Shown here: in pieces, positions 54,543 to 63,435 of the stretch
Position numbering within the stretch: position 1 is the first letter of the stretch
Layout: the number at the start of each line of letters is the position of its first letter
Origin: a virus
Length of the DNA stretch: 64,000 bases
IMG/VR virus record: IMGVR_UViG_3300005613_000024
Location: 1 to 64,000 of that record
Reading direction: 5' to 3' (one strand)
The notes under the pieces: generated by a model
The model's input: the letters and a program-made list of their open reading frames with translations, nothing else
Databases searched by the model: none
Told to the model about the DNA's origin: nothing
Program-made: the position numbers and the translations under genes

Positions 54543-56882
54543 ATGAATAATACTATTTCTTTTATCAGTCCAGACGTTGAACATAGATATATTAGAAAAT
54601 TAGGTGAAGAATTTTTAGATATAGAATTTACTAAAAATTACGAAACAATAAGAAATTCCTCTAAGCCCATGATTATTTGGAATCCTTATGGCTATCTTGC
54701 TCATAAAAAAGAAACATATCGAAAAAAATATGAACTATATAAAGAAATGCTTGAAAAAAAGAAAGATGTATATATTGTCGAAAGAGGAGCTTTACCAAAT
54801 ACAATCTTTATTGAAAAAAATTATTTTAATGTTGAAAGTAATTCTTACAATGAAGAAAGATGGAATCACGAATTAACAGTAGAGCAAAATAATAAAGTAG
54901 AAAACTATATCAATTGGTTACGATATGAAGAGCATACATTAGAACCTCAACAGTCCTCAAGAGTAAATAATTCTGAGGATTTTTTTAATGAATTAAATGT
55001 TGATAAAGAAAAATATGAACAAGTTGTTTTTGTTCCGCTTCAAATGCATAATGATACAGTTACTCTTTTATGGTGCGATTGGGTAGGTGACACTTCTCAA
55101 TTTCAAAGATATATAGATTATCTTGCTAAATTAACTCCCAAAGTATTATTTCTTATTAAAAATCATCCATGTGAAGAAGATAATTTTAAAACTATTAAAG
55201 AAACAACCAATTTAAAAATAGTAGATAGCTTTCATTATAAGGATTGTATTGAGTTTTGCGATAAAGTTATAACAATTAATTCTGGAATAGGACTTCAGGC
55301 AATGTGTTGGAATAAACCTGTTGCAGTATGTGGAAAAGCTTTCTATCGATTCGAAGATATTAACTTAAAAATTGACAATTTCGCTGAGTTAGTGAAATTT
55401 GTTGAATTCAAATGGTCAATAAATTGCGAAAAAATTAAACGATTTATTTATTATTTAATTAATGAATTTTATACTGAGTGTACAATGCAGAAAATTTCAA
55501 GAAATGCATCAGTTCCAACTTTAATTAAAACAGTTCGATTACCAAAAGAATGTTATATTGAACAAGAAAGAAAAAAAGAAAAAGTTAAGATTCTTTATTT
55601 ATTTAACGAATATGGATGGGCATTTGAATTTGAAGCTAGAAATTATCAAAAACATAGTAAACACGAAATAGTTTCTTTTCACTACAATCCTCTCAACTTT
55701 GATTTACATAAAAATGATTTAAAAAGAATTTTAAGAGAAAAACCAGATATTGTAGTTATACCTTCTGCTTGGCATTATTACAAAATTGCCAGAAATTATA
55801 TTGAAAATTTAGTTAATGAAGGAATTAAAATTGTTGTGCAAATAAATTCTCATTACGAGATAAAATATTTCTGCAAATATGCTAATTTAATAATGTGTAG
55901 TAGTCAAAAATTATATAATATATTAAAAGAAAAATATAATTATGACAATATAATAAAGCAACATCATTTTGTAGATACTGAAAGATTTGTTAATTTAGGG
56001 ATAAATAAAAATTATTTATTGGGTTGGGCTGGTCGATTTGATAATCCAGTTAAAAGAACAAATATTTTATTAAAATTAGGTTATCCTATTCTGATAAAAG
56101 GAAATTATCATTCTTTTTTAAATGCGAGTCGCTCTCATGACGAAATGTTAGATTTTTATAATAAAATTGATATTCTTTTAATAACTAGCGAACATGAAGG
56201 AAGTCCTTATCCATTATTAGAAGCCATGAGTTGTGGTAAAATTGTTTTAAGTACAGATGTTGGAATTGCTTCTGAAGTATTAGAAAAAGAATGCATCATC
56301 AAGACTACTAAAGAAGAAGACATTATAAAAGAATTTCAGAAGAAAATTGAATGGCTGTATAGTAATTCTAATCTTATACAAGAAATGGGACAAAGAAATT
56401 GGCAATACATTCAAAAGAATTTGGCTTGGAATAATCAATGCGAAAGATTGGATAAAATTTACAATGACTTATACTCGATAAAGAACAAACCAACGAACAA
56501 AATGATTTATGGAGATGCTACTTTTAGAGATTTATTAATTTATTTATTAGACCAAAATATTGATTTTTGGTTGATTAATGATAGTTGTTTAGATGCTATC
56601 AGATTTTGCAATTTAAAATTGCAACCAAATACATTACAATTAGCATCTACAAAAGATAAATTATTGATTATTAAACAATTATTACTTTCAAAAAACTGGA
56701 AAGAAGAAGGAAAAAATGTTTTATATAAATATAATCAAAGAATAAAGCTTTATGAAGAAGAAAAAAGAAAAACTAAAATAATGACTCTCTTTGGATTAGA
56801 CGTACAAGTTCCTTATCCAGTAATGGGATATTTAAGAGATATTTTTGGACAAGATTGGAGGAATTATGGAAACAGTAAATAA
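54543..56882 (+). CDS. Three-part glycosyltransferase (capsule-type N-domain, GT4, LicD-like C-domain)
   Basis: A 779-residue protein. Residues 1-340 resemble capsule polysaccharide synthesis proteins of the KpsC type (VFVPLQMHNDT, LFLIKNHPCEED, VITINSGIGLQA). Residues 345-655 are a GT4-like GT-B enzyme with GWAGRFDNPVKR and the donor-site EHEGSPYPLLEAMSCGK. Residues 660-779 resemble LicD-family transferases (DFWLINDSCLDAI, VPYPVMGYLRDIFGQDW). Together it could build and decorate a glycan. It overlaps the next gene by 17 bases. Confidence 0.75.
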   Translation: MNNTISFISPDVEHRYIRKLGEEFLDIEFTKNYETIRNSSKPMIIWNPYGYLAHKKETYRKKYELYKEMLEKKKDVYIVERGALPNTIFIEKNYFNVESNSYNEERWNHELTVEQNNKVENYINWLRYEEHTLEPQQSSRVNNSEDFFNELNVDKEKYEQVVFVPLQMHNDTVTLLWCDWVGDTSQFQRYIDYLAKLTPKVLFLIKNHPCEEDNFKTIKETTNLKIVDSFHYKDCIEFCDKVITINSGIGLQAMCWNKPVAVCGKAFYRFEDINLKIDNFAELVKFVEFKWSINCEKIKRFIYYLINEFYTECTMQKISRNASVPTLIKTVRLPKECYIEQERKKEKVKILYLFNEYGWAFEFEARNYQKHSKHEIVSFHYNPLNFDLHKNDLKRILREKPDIVVIPSAWHYYKIARNYIENLVNEGIKIVVQINSHYEIKYFCKYANLIMCSSQKLYNILKEKYNYDNIIKQHHFVDTERFVNLGINKNYLLGWAGRFDNPVKRTNILLKLGYPILIKGNYHSFLNASRSHDEMLDFYNKIDILLITSEHEGSPYPLLEAMSCGKIVLSTDVGIASEVLEKECIIKTTKEEDIIKEFQKKIEWLYSNSNLIQEMGQRNWQYIQKNLAWNNQCERLDKIYNDLYSIKNKPTNKMIYGDATFRDLLIYLLDQNIDFWLINDSCLDAIRFCNLKLQPNTLQLASTKDKLLIIKQLLLSKNWKEEGKNVLYKYNQRIKLYEEEKRKTKIMTLFGLDVQVPYPVMGYLRDIFGQDWRNYGNSK

Positions 56883-57261
56883 GATGTGGGGTAAAGAAGA
56901 AATCATAGAGAATAACAAAAAATATTGTTTAAAATTTCTTCTTTTTACTTGCAGATGGATGAATTCTTGGCATTTTCATTACGAAAAAGATGAAACATTC
57001 TACGTGCAAGAAGGAATATTTTATGTAAGAACATTGAATAACGAAACATTAGAAGCAAAAGAAGGTTTGTTATATCCTGGAGATAGTATTCGAATCAAAC
57101 CAAAAACATTTCATAGACTCTGTGGATTAAATTATTATAATAAAATAATCGAAGTGTCTACTTCTTTTAAAAAAAATGATGTTAAAAGATTTGAAATGGG
57201 AAGAGAAGTGTATGGAGTTGAAGAATGTGAATTAAGAAAAAAGGAGAGATATTTAAAATGA
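56866..57261 (+). CDS. Cupin-domain protein
   Basis: A 131-residue protein starting METVNKMWGKEEI after GGAGG. SWHFHYEKDETFYVQEG and PKTFHRL give a cupin barrel with His/Glu ligands. With the cupin at 54149 it gives two cupin proteins in this operon, suggesting sugar-nucleotide tailoring or product binding. It may be a paralogue of the first. ATGA coupling to the epimerase. Confidence 0.75.
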   Translation: METVNKMWGKEEIIENNKKYCLKFLLFTCRWMNSWHFHYEKDETFYVQEGIFYVRTLNNETLEAKEGLLYPGDSIRIKPKTFHRLCGLNYYNKIIEVSTSFKKNDVKRFEMGREVYGVEECELRKKERYLK

Positions 57262-58244
57262 AAACAGCACTCGTTTGTGGAGCTACAGGCTTCATCGGAA
57301 ATAATTTAGTTACTCGTTTAAAAAAAGAAGGATATTATATAATTGGTGCTGATATTCAACCAGAAAGATATAAAAAATTTGATGGAGATAGATTTATTCA
57401 ATTAGATTTAAGAAAACAGTCTTCATGGGCTTTTTTGTTTGAGAGTTACAAATTTGACGAAATCTATCAACTTGCGGCAGATATGGGTGGGGCGGGATTT
57501 GTATTTACTGGTAATAATGATGCAGAGATTATGCACAATTCTGCCTTAATTAATTTAAATCTTTTAAGCTTTGTTGATTATTTAAAAGAAAATAAAACTA
57601 AAATATTTTATTCAAGTTCTGCATGTATGTATCCAGAATTTAATCAAACTGATTCAAATAATCCTAACTGTAAAGAAGATTCTGCTTATCCAGCACAACC
57701 TGATTCTGAATATGGATGGGAAAAGTTATTTAGTGAAAGACTATATTTAGCATTTAAGAGAAATTATAAGTTAGATATTAGAATTGCTCGTTTTCATAAT
57801 ATTTTTGGGATGTTTGGTTCGTGGAAAGATGGTAGAGAAAAAGCTCCTGCGGCATTTTGTAGAAAAATAGCAGAAGCTAAAATGAAAAATTCTCAAGAAA
57901 TAGAATGTTGGGGAGACGGGAATCAAACTCGTTCATTTCTCTATATAGATGAATGTTTAGAAGGAATTAGAAGATTAATGAACTCTGATTTTTCAGAGCC
58001 AGTTAATATTGGTTCTGAAGAAATGGTAACAATTAATGAAATGATTGAAATGATACAAATGATTGCAGATTATAAAATTAAAGTAAAACATATTTCTGGG
58101 CCTTTAGGTGTTAGAGGAAGAAATTCAGATAATACATTAATTCAAGAAGAATTAAATTGGCAACCAAATTATTCATTATATAAAGGATTATCAAAAACAT
58201 ATAATTGGATAGAACAACAGATTAAAAAGGATTTAAATAAATGA
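57258..58244 (+). CDS. GDP-mannose 3,5-epimerase-like enzyme
   Basis: A 328-residue extended SDR epimerase. VCGATGFIGNNL binds NAD. ADMGGAGFVFTGNNDAEIM and SSSACMYPEFNQ then EYGWEKLFSE carry the catalytic Tyr and Lys. FHNIFGMFGSWKDGREKAPAAF, GNQTRSFLYIDECLEG and GPLGVRGRNSDNTLI match plant-type GDP-mannose 3,5-epimerases almost motif by motif. It should convert GDP-mannose to GDP-L-galactose (and L-gulose). Such enzymes are rare in phages. Confidence 0.88.
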   Translation: MKTALVCGATGFIGNNLVTRLKKEGYYIIGADIQPERYKKFDGDRFIQLDLRKQSSWAFLFESYKFDEIYQLAADMGGAGFVFTGNNDAEIMHNSALINLNLLSFVDYLKENKTKIFYSSSACMYPEFNQTDSNNPNCKEDSAYPAQPDSEYGWEKLFSERLYLAFKRNYKLDIRIARFHNIFGMFGSWKDGREKAPAAFCRKIAEAKMKNSQEIECWGDGNQTRSFLYIDECLEGIRRLMNSDFSEPVNIGSEEMVTINEMIEMIQMIADYKIKVKHISGPLGVRGRNSDNTLIQEELNWQPNYSLYKGLSKTYNWIEQQIKKDLNK

Positions 58245-58954
58245 GAAGTCTATTAAAATATGCCATCAATTATTATTCTCAAGCAGGAGAGGATGGGATT
58301 CTTGAAGAGATTTTTAAAAGATTAAAAATTGATAAGAATTTCTATGTTGATGTTGGTTCTCATAACGGAACTTTTATGAGCAATACTCAATATCTAAGAG
58401 AGAAAAATTGGGATGGTCTATGTCTTGAATATTCTATGAATCATTTTTCTGAATTACAGAAAGTATGTAAAAAATACAATACAAATGAACAAAAAACTTA
58501 TTGTGAGCGAATAAAAATAACAGAAACTAATCTTGAAGAAATTTTAGATAGATACGAAGTATCAAAAGAGTTTTGTTATTTAGATATAGATATAGATAGC
58601 TATAATTATTATGTATGGAAAAATTTAAAGAAATATAGACCTAAAGTAGTTCAAATGGAGATAAGAGAATCTATTCCGTTAGGAGTAGAACAAATCAATG
58701 ATAAAGACCATTGGCTTACAAGTTTTACGAGCATGTTGAAAATGGGAATAGAAAAAAACTATACTCTTGTTGCGTACACTGGTTTAAATATGATTTTTGT
58801 CAGAAACGATTTAAATTACATTGTTCCAAAAGAAGAAAGAGAAAATCCTAATGTCGAACTCTACTTTCATAATAAAAAATTAAGAGAATACAGACAACTG
58901 GTAAATGAAAAATCAGAAATTCAAAAACAACTAGAAAGAACTCTTTATGCTTAA
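58241..58954 (+). CDS. FkbM-like methyltransferase
   Basis: A 237-residue protein. YYSQAGEDGILEEIFKRL and VDVGSHNGTFMSNTQYL form the SAM-binding opening, and CYLDIDIDSYNYYVWKNL follows, typical of FkbM-type O-methyltransferases. It may methylate the glycan made by the operon. Overlaps the epimerase by four bases and the next gene by eight. Confidence 0.75.
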   Translation: MRSLLKYAINYYSQAGEDGILEEIFKRLKIDKNFYVDVGSHNGTFMSNTQYLREKNWDGLCLEYSMNHFSELQKVCKKYNTNEQKTYCERIKITETNLEEILDRYEVSKEFCYLDIDIDSYNYYVWKNLKKYRPKVVQMEIRESIPLGVEQINDKDHWLTSFTSMLKMGIEKNYTLVAYTGLNMIFVRNDLNYIVPKEERENPNVELYFHNKKLREYRQLVNEKSEIQKQLERTLYA

Positions 58955-59852
58955 AATTAAATTTATATCAGATACTCCCAAAAACGAAAAAAGACCTGGT
59001 GGCTGGACTTGGTATAAACTCTGGAGAAGAATGGCACAAGATTATGAGAAATATACTTGGAATGATATTCAAGTTGTCACACCAGAAGAGAAAGCTGACA
59101 TAAACATAATAATCAATCATCCGAAATTTCATGTCGGAGAAGATTTTGATAGAAAAAATACTATCACTTATCAGTTAGAACCAAAAGTTGTAAGACAGAA
59201 ACATTGGTGGGAATATAATAATCCTTCTACAGAAAGTGGTTTTTTGTATTGTCATAATATAGACTCTAATCATATGGCAATTGATTGGAATGTTGAATAT
59301 ACTTACGAACAATTACAGACGATGAAGATTGAGAAAACTAAAATCTTATCGACAGTTCAAACATGGAAAGATTACTATCCTGGTCACAAATTAAGAAAAT
59401 TCTTCTTACAAAATTATCTTGATAATTTAGATTACATAGATATTTATGGTCATTTAAAACAAGGAGAAGACTGGACTTATAAGCAATTTAAGGGAGAACT
59501 TCCTGTACGAAAAAAAGAATCAGCTTTAGCTCCTTATAAATACACATTTTGCTGTGAGAATAGTATTGAAGAGAATTATTGGACTGAAAAAATAATAGAT
59601 GCTATTATTTGCGAATGCCTGCCTTTTTATTGGGGCTGTAAAAATTTAAAAGATTTTTTACCTGAAGGTTGTTTTATTTGGCTTCCTTTAGATGACCCCG
59701 AATTAAGTTTAGAAATAATAGAAAAGTCTATCAGAGACAATGAATGGGAAAAAAGGATAAATACTATAAAAATTGCTAAAAAACTTATTATGGAAAAATG
59801 GCAATTTTTTCCAGACTTGAAATATCATTTAAAACGATTAGGAGTTCTATAA
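58947..59852 (+). CDS. GT10 (alpha-1,3-fucosyltransferase)-like glycosyltransferase
   Basis: A 301-residue protein. YKYTFCCENSIEENYWTEKIIDAIICECLPFYWG is the GDP-fucose-binding motif of GT10 fucosyltransferases (compare FENSxxxDYVTEK and PVYWG). It is placed after a GDP-mannose 3,5-epimerase, so the donor may be GDP-L-galactose rather than, or as well as, GDP-L-fucose. The N-terminal acceptor domain differs from known enzymes. Stop overlaps the next start (TAATG). Confidence 0.8.
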   Translation: MLKIKFISDTPKNEKRPGGWTWYKLWRRMAQDYEKYTWNDIQVVTPEEKADINIIINHPKFHVGEDFDRKNTITYQLEPKVVRQKHWWEYNNPSTESGFLYCHNIDSNHMAIDWNVEYTYEQLQTMKIEKTKILSTVQTWKDYYPGHKLRKFFLQNYLDNLDYIDIYGHLKQGEDWTYKQFKGELPVRKKESALAPYKYTFCCENSIEENYWTEKIIDAIICECLPFYWGCKNLKDFLPEGCFIWLPLDDPELSLEIIEKSIRDNEWEKRINTIKIAKKLIMEKWQFFPDLKYHLKRLGVL

Positions 59853-60421
59853 TGAAACTTCAACAAAAATTACTAGAGAAATTTACAAAAGAAGAACTTT
59901 GGTTAGAGTTAAGTGCTATAGCAGAAAATGAAGAAAATAAAATGAGAAAAGCTATTGAAAGATGTTTAGAATTATATCCAATTAAAGGTAAAAAGATAGC
60001 AATTGAAAGTGGAACATTTCATGGTGTAAGTGCCGCTTTACTGACAGACTATTTTGATGAAGTGCATACTTTTGAAATTGAAAAAGGTTATGTAAAAGAT
60101 AAAACTTTACATAACAAAGTGTGGGAGCATTTAGGTGTTTCTGATAGAATTTATTTTCATCTAATCAAAAATGATAAAGAAAAAGAAGAAATATTAAAAA
60201 CTTTAAATTGGGATTTTGGATTCGTAGACGGGAATCATACTGTTGGCACTAAGATAGATTTTAATTTGTTGAATAAATGTGGTCGAATTTTATTTCATGA
60301 TTATAATACAAAAAAAGCAGAAAAAAAAGGATTATGGAAAGCTGTTTATGATTTCATCAATACATTAAAGAATAATATTGTCTATATAGATGAACCTTTT
60401 GTTGTTTGGATTAATAAATAA
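59852..60421 (+). CDS. SAM-dependent methyltransferase-like protein
   Basis: A 189-residue protein starting MKLQQKLLEKFTKEEL. KKIAIESGTFHGVSAALLTDYFDEVHTFEIEK is the Rossmann SAM-binding segment, and DFGFVDGNHTVGTKIDF contains an acidic pair as in Methyltransf_24-type enzymes. Probably modifies the glycan or its acceptor. The start was placed at the ATG after TAGGAG. Confidence 0.7.
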   Translation: MKLQQKLLEKFTKEELWLELSAIAENEENKMRKAIERCLELYPIKGKKIAIESGTFHGVSAALLTDYFDEVHTFEIEKGYVKDKTLHNKVWEHLGVSDRIYFHLIKNDKEKEEILKTLNWDFGFVDGNHTVGTKIDFNLLNKCGRILFHDYNTKKAEKKGLWKAVYDFINTLKNNIVYIDEPFVVWINK

Positions 60422-61026
60422 TGCCATATTCAATTAAGAAAAAATTTATTTTCTTTCATGTACCTAAAAATGCAGGATGTACTATAAATCGTGTTTTGGA
60501 TCATGCGTGTAAACAGCATATAATATTTCCTAAACTTGTTTATGATATGCAAAATAATTATATTTTAGATGGATGTGCAGAAAGATTTATAAAACAAGTG
60601 AAAATAAAAAACCCTTCTGATTTTTTTAAATTTGCATTTGTAAGAAACCCGTATGACAAACTTGTTTCAGGATGGCAATATGCGATGAAGATTACTAAAA
60701 TTGATATATCTTTTGAATCTTTTGTAAAAAATTTGGATAAATATAGAAGATATGACACTATTTTATGGCACAGTATTATAAGTCAAACTACTCATTTATC
60801 AGATAAAAATAATAATTTATTAATTGATTGGTATGGCAAAGTCGAGAATATTCAAAAAGATATAAAGATAGTATTAGATAAATTAAATTTGTCAATGCAA
60901 AAAATTGACAGATTAAATGCTATCAAGCACAAACACTGGACAAAATATTATACACCAAAATTAAAAGATTTAGTTTATAAACGATTTCAAAAAGATTTTG
61001 AGAATTTCAATTATGATTATAACTGA
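60421..61026 (+). CDS. Carbohydrate sulfotransferase-like protein
   Basis: A 201-residue protein. FFHVPKNAGCTINR is the 5'-phosphosulfate loop and FAFVRNPYDKLVSGWQ the 3'-phosphate binding motif of PAPS-dependent sulfotransferases (Sulfotransfer_2 type). It would sulfate a sugar. Its stop overlaps the radical-SAM gene. TAATG coupling upstream. Phage sulfotransferases are unusual. Confidence 0.8.
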   Translation: MPYSIKKKFIFFHVPKNAGCTINRVLDHACKQHIIFPKLVYDMQNNYILDGCAERFIKQVKIKNPSDFFKFAFVRNPYDKLVSGWQYAMKITKIDISFESFVKNLDKYRRYDTILWHSIISQTTHLSDKNNNLLIDWYGKVENIQKDIKIVLDKLNLSMQKIDRLNAIKHKHWTKYYTPKLKDLVYKRFQKDFENFNYDYN

Positions 61027-61855
61027 TAAAACATATTTTAAAAATAATGTTAAATTAGTAGAGATAGAAACATTCTCTTATTGTAACAGACAATGCTGGC
61101 ATTGCCCGAATTCTATTATAGATAGACATTCTGGTAATACATATATGTCAGATTTCGTTTATAATAAGATTTTGAAAAATTTAAAACAAATTAAATACGA
61201 TAAAATAGTATCCTTCGGAAGATATAATGAGCCTTTAGCTGACAGCATTATTTATAAAAGAATACAAGAAGCGAAAAAAGCCTTGCCAAACGCTATTCTT
61301 CATTTCAATACAAATGGAGATTTTTTAAATACAGAATCTTTAGAAAAGATTTACAATGCTGGATTGAAAAGTTTAGCCATTCAGGTTTATTTACAAGATA
61401 ACAAAAATATAAAACAGAAGATAGAAAAAAAGATGACAAGTTTAAATTTAATGACATATACAGAATTAAGAGAAACAGAAACAAAAATAGAATACATTAC
61501 TACTTATAAAGACATGAATGTTTCAATTTATTGGAGAGATTTTAAAAAAACTGGAATTAATCGTGGTGGTATTATCGAAAAACTAAATCGGAAACCAGAA
61601 AGAATTGTCCCATGTCTTATGCCTAGTTCTTGGGTCTGCATTGATTATAATGGCTCTGTTATGCCCTGTTGTAATTTAAGAAGTGATTGGGAAGACCATA
61701 AAAAATTTATTTTGGGAAATCTAAACGATAAAAATAGAAATTTATTTAATATATTTAATTCAAAAGAAGCTGTCAAATTTCGACAGTTACTTGCAAGCAA
61801 TGAACTAAAGCCTTATCCATGTAACACTTGTCACTTTTCGGAGAGAAGAATATGA
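61013..61855 (+). CDS. Radical-SAM/SPASM-like enzyme
   Basis: A 280-residue protein starting MIITDKTYFKNN. CNRQCWHC supplies the 4Fe-4S cluster (CxxxCxxC). A C-terminal Cys set (CIDYNGSVMPCCNL, CNTCHF) fits an auxiliary SPASM-type cluster. The start was set at ATG 61013, with a short overlap with the sulfotransferase. It may modify a sugar or a peptide acceptor. Confidence 0.8.
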   Translation: MIITDKTYFKNNVKLVEIETFSYCNRQCWHCPNSIIDRHSGNTYMSDFVYNKILKNLKQIKYDKIVSFGRYNEPLADSIIYKRIQEAKKALPNAILHFNTNGDFLNTESLEKIYNAGLKSLAIQVYLQDNKNIKQKIEKKMTSLNLMTYTELRETETKIEYITTYKDMNVSIYWRDFKKTGINRGGIIEKLNRKPERIVPCLMPSSWVCIDYNGSVMPCCNLRSDWEDHKKFILGNLNDKNRNLFNIFNSKEAVKFRQLLASNELKPYPCNTCHFSERRI

Positions 61856-62640
61856 ATAAAATAGCGATTATTATTACTGCATTTTGTAGAGATGAATTAT
61901 TGTATAAGTCCGTACAATCTACTGTAGATAATTGTACAAACAATTGTATAAATAATTTTGAAATTATTGTTATTGACCAGGGTTATACTTCTATTCACAA
62001 AAGAGATTGGCTTCAAGAAAGAAATGTTCATTATTGTCCTGTTTCTTTTGATAGTGGATTAAGTTTTTGTAGAAATTTTGGAGTTAAAAAAGCTAAAGAG
62101 TTAGAATGTAATTATGTCGTAATAGGAAGTGATAGTTTTCTATTTAATGAATCTTTGAAAAAATTAAATAAAATGATAGATATTATACAAAATACTAAAT
62201 ATAGCTTAATAGGCTTCGAGTTAAAGAATTGTACTTGTGGATGGGAAGCTTCATTGAATTTGATAGAAAGAAAATGTTTTGAATTAGATTTTATTGACAA
62301 AGATGGAAAACCTGCATTAGTAAGAGATGTAACTCCTTTTTGGAAAGTAGATATATGTCGTAATTTTTTCTTGGCAACTGTAGGGTCGCTTCTCTTAACA
62401 GAATGGGATGAAAAATTAAAGCTTGCAGAACATGAAGACTTCTTTTGGAGATTTAAGCAAAATGGCTTTAAATGTTTATGGACTAATGCAATTGATGGAG
62501 AAAAAATAAACGATAGACCTGCGAAATATGCTAATTATAGAAGAATTAATTTTAATGAAGGTCTTGCTTATTTAAGAACAAAGTGGGGATTATCAGGTTG
62601 GGTTGAATACAAAAATCTGGAAAGGGCTAAACATCAATGA
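61852..62640 (+). CDS. GT2/GT-A-type glycosyltransferase
   Basis: A 262-residue protein starting MNKIAIIITAFCRDELLYKSV, a nucleotide-sugar-binding opening. FDSGLSFCRNFGVKKA, VVIGSDSFLF (DxD-like) and EHEDFFWRFKQNG (late acidic motif) follow the layout of fringe/beta-1,4-GalNAcT-like GT-A enzymes. GGAG precedes the ATG; TGA of the previous gene overlaps. It closes the glycan operon. Confidence 0.75.
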   Translation: MNKIAIIITAFCRDELLYKSVQSTVDNCTNNCINNFEIIVIDQGYTSIHKRDWLQERNVHYCPVSFDSGLSFCRNFGVKKAKELECNYVVIGSDSFLFNESLKKLNKMIDIIQNTKYSLIGFELKNCTCGWEASLNLIERKCFELDFIDKDGKPALVRDVTPFWKVDICRNFFLATVGSLLLTEWDEKLKLAEHEDFFWRFKQNGFKCLWTNAIDGEKINDRPAKYANYRRINFNEGLAYLRTKWGLSGWVEYKNLERAKHQ

Positions 62641-62819
62641 AAAATTATGACAGAGAAGAAATTATCAATCGCTTAATAAAAAGTGGTCTTAAACCAGTAC
62701 ACAGTAAAAAGACTAGAAAATTAATGTATTTCAAAAAACCTAAAAGAGTGACTCTCGGAATAAAACTTCGGGGATATATAGATTTTCTAAAAGTCAATGT
62801 AGTAGAAGGAAAAAAGTGA
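62637..62819 (+). CDS. Small basic protein
   Basis: A 60-residue, basic protein (MKNYDREEIINRLIKSG) overlapping the GT-A gene and the next gene by four bases each. No family recognised. Confidence 0.6.
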   Translation: MKNYDREEIINRLIKSGLKPVHSKKTRKLMYFKKPKRVTLGIKLRGYIDFLKVNVVEGKK

Positions 62820-62998
62820 AAAATCTTTTATTAAGACAACGTATAGTGCGATTAATTTCAATGAGCTATGCTTTAAGCGAAGATTATCTGTGGAAATGTT
62901 ACGAAAAGATAGAAAATATCGAAAAATTACTTAACTTACTGGAAGATAATAGGTTACAAGAAATTAACGACATATTGAGTAAAGATAGTCATAGCTGA
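62816..62998 (+). CDS. Small helical protein
   Basis: A 60-residue, helical protein with a GTG start (MKNLLLRQRIVRLIS). It ends before a short gap that carries a hairpin. No family recognised. Confidence 0.55.
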   Translation: MKNLLLRQRIVRLISMSYALSEDYLWKCYEKIENIEKLLNLLEDNRLQEINDILSKDSHS

Positions 62999-63013
62999 CC
63001 ATTAAAAAATTAC

Positions 63014-63035
63014 AATCGTTTAAAAGAAAACGATT
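63014..63035 (+). repeat. Perfect hairpin in the gap before the 63097 gene
   Basis: AATCGTTT-AAAAGA-AAACGATT, an 8-bp stem with a 6-base loop. Only two T's follow, so a terminator is doubtful. It may mark the end of the glycan operon. Confidence 0.5.
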
Positions 63036-63096
63036 TCTGCTCTATAAAGTAGTGCTTTAAAAGAGTATTTCTAATAAATGTTCAAGGGAAATTAAA

Positions 63097-63312
63097 ATGA
63101 TAGAACAAATACTGGGTTGGATTGGTACAATATTATTTTTTTATGGTGTCTATGCATTATCATTGAAAAGTATCAAAGGTTTCTACGCTAATGCTATTGC
63201 GAACATTCTTTATATTATTCAATCTATTTTAATGTCAAATTGGCCTCTTTTAGCATGTTCTGTTGGATTATTTGTAATTAATATTTACGGGATAAAGAAA
63301 TGGTCAAAATAA
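63097..63312 (+). CDS. Small three-segment membrane protein
   Basis: A 71-residue protein with hydrophobic helices at about 6-21, 31-46 and 49-65. The segment GWIGTILFFYGVYALS and the end SVGLFVINIYGI resemble the CBU_0592 small-membrane family, uncertain. AAGGGAAA precedes the ATG. Confidence 0.6.
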   Translation: MIEQILGWIGTILFFYGVYALSLKSIKGFYANAIANILYIIQSILMSNWPLLACSVGLFVINIYGIKKWSK

Positions 63313-63434
63313 TATTTTTAATTTTAGTCTTGATAATTGTAGGGTTTATAATTGAAATGTGGCGAAGAATTAATATTTGGATTTTGATTACATTATTAAC
63401 AATTTTTAGTTTAATTATATGGGGAACACTTTAA
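63300..63434 (+). CDS. Small membrane protein
   Basis: A 44-residue protein of two hydrophobic segments (IIFLILVLIIVGFII and IWILITLLTIFSLII) around EMWRR. Overlaps the previous gene; next gene starts one base after its stop. Confidence 0.55.
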   Translation: MVKIIFLILVLIIVGFIIEMWRRINIWILITLLTIFSLIIWGTL

Positions 63435-63435
63435 A

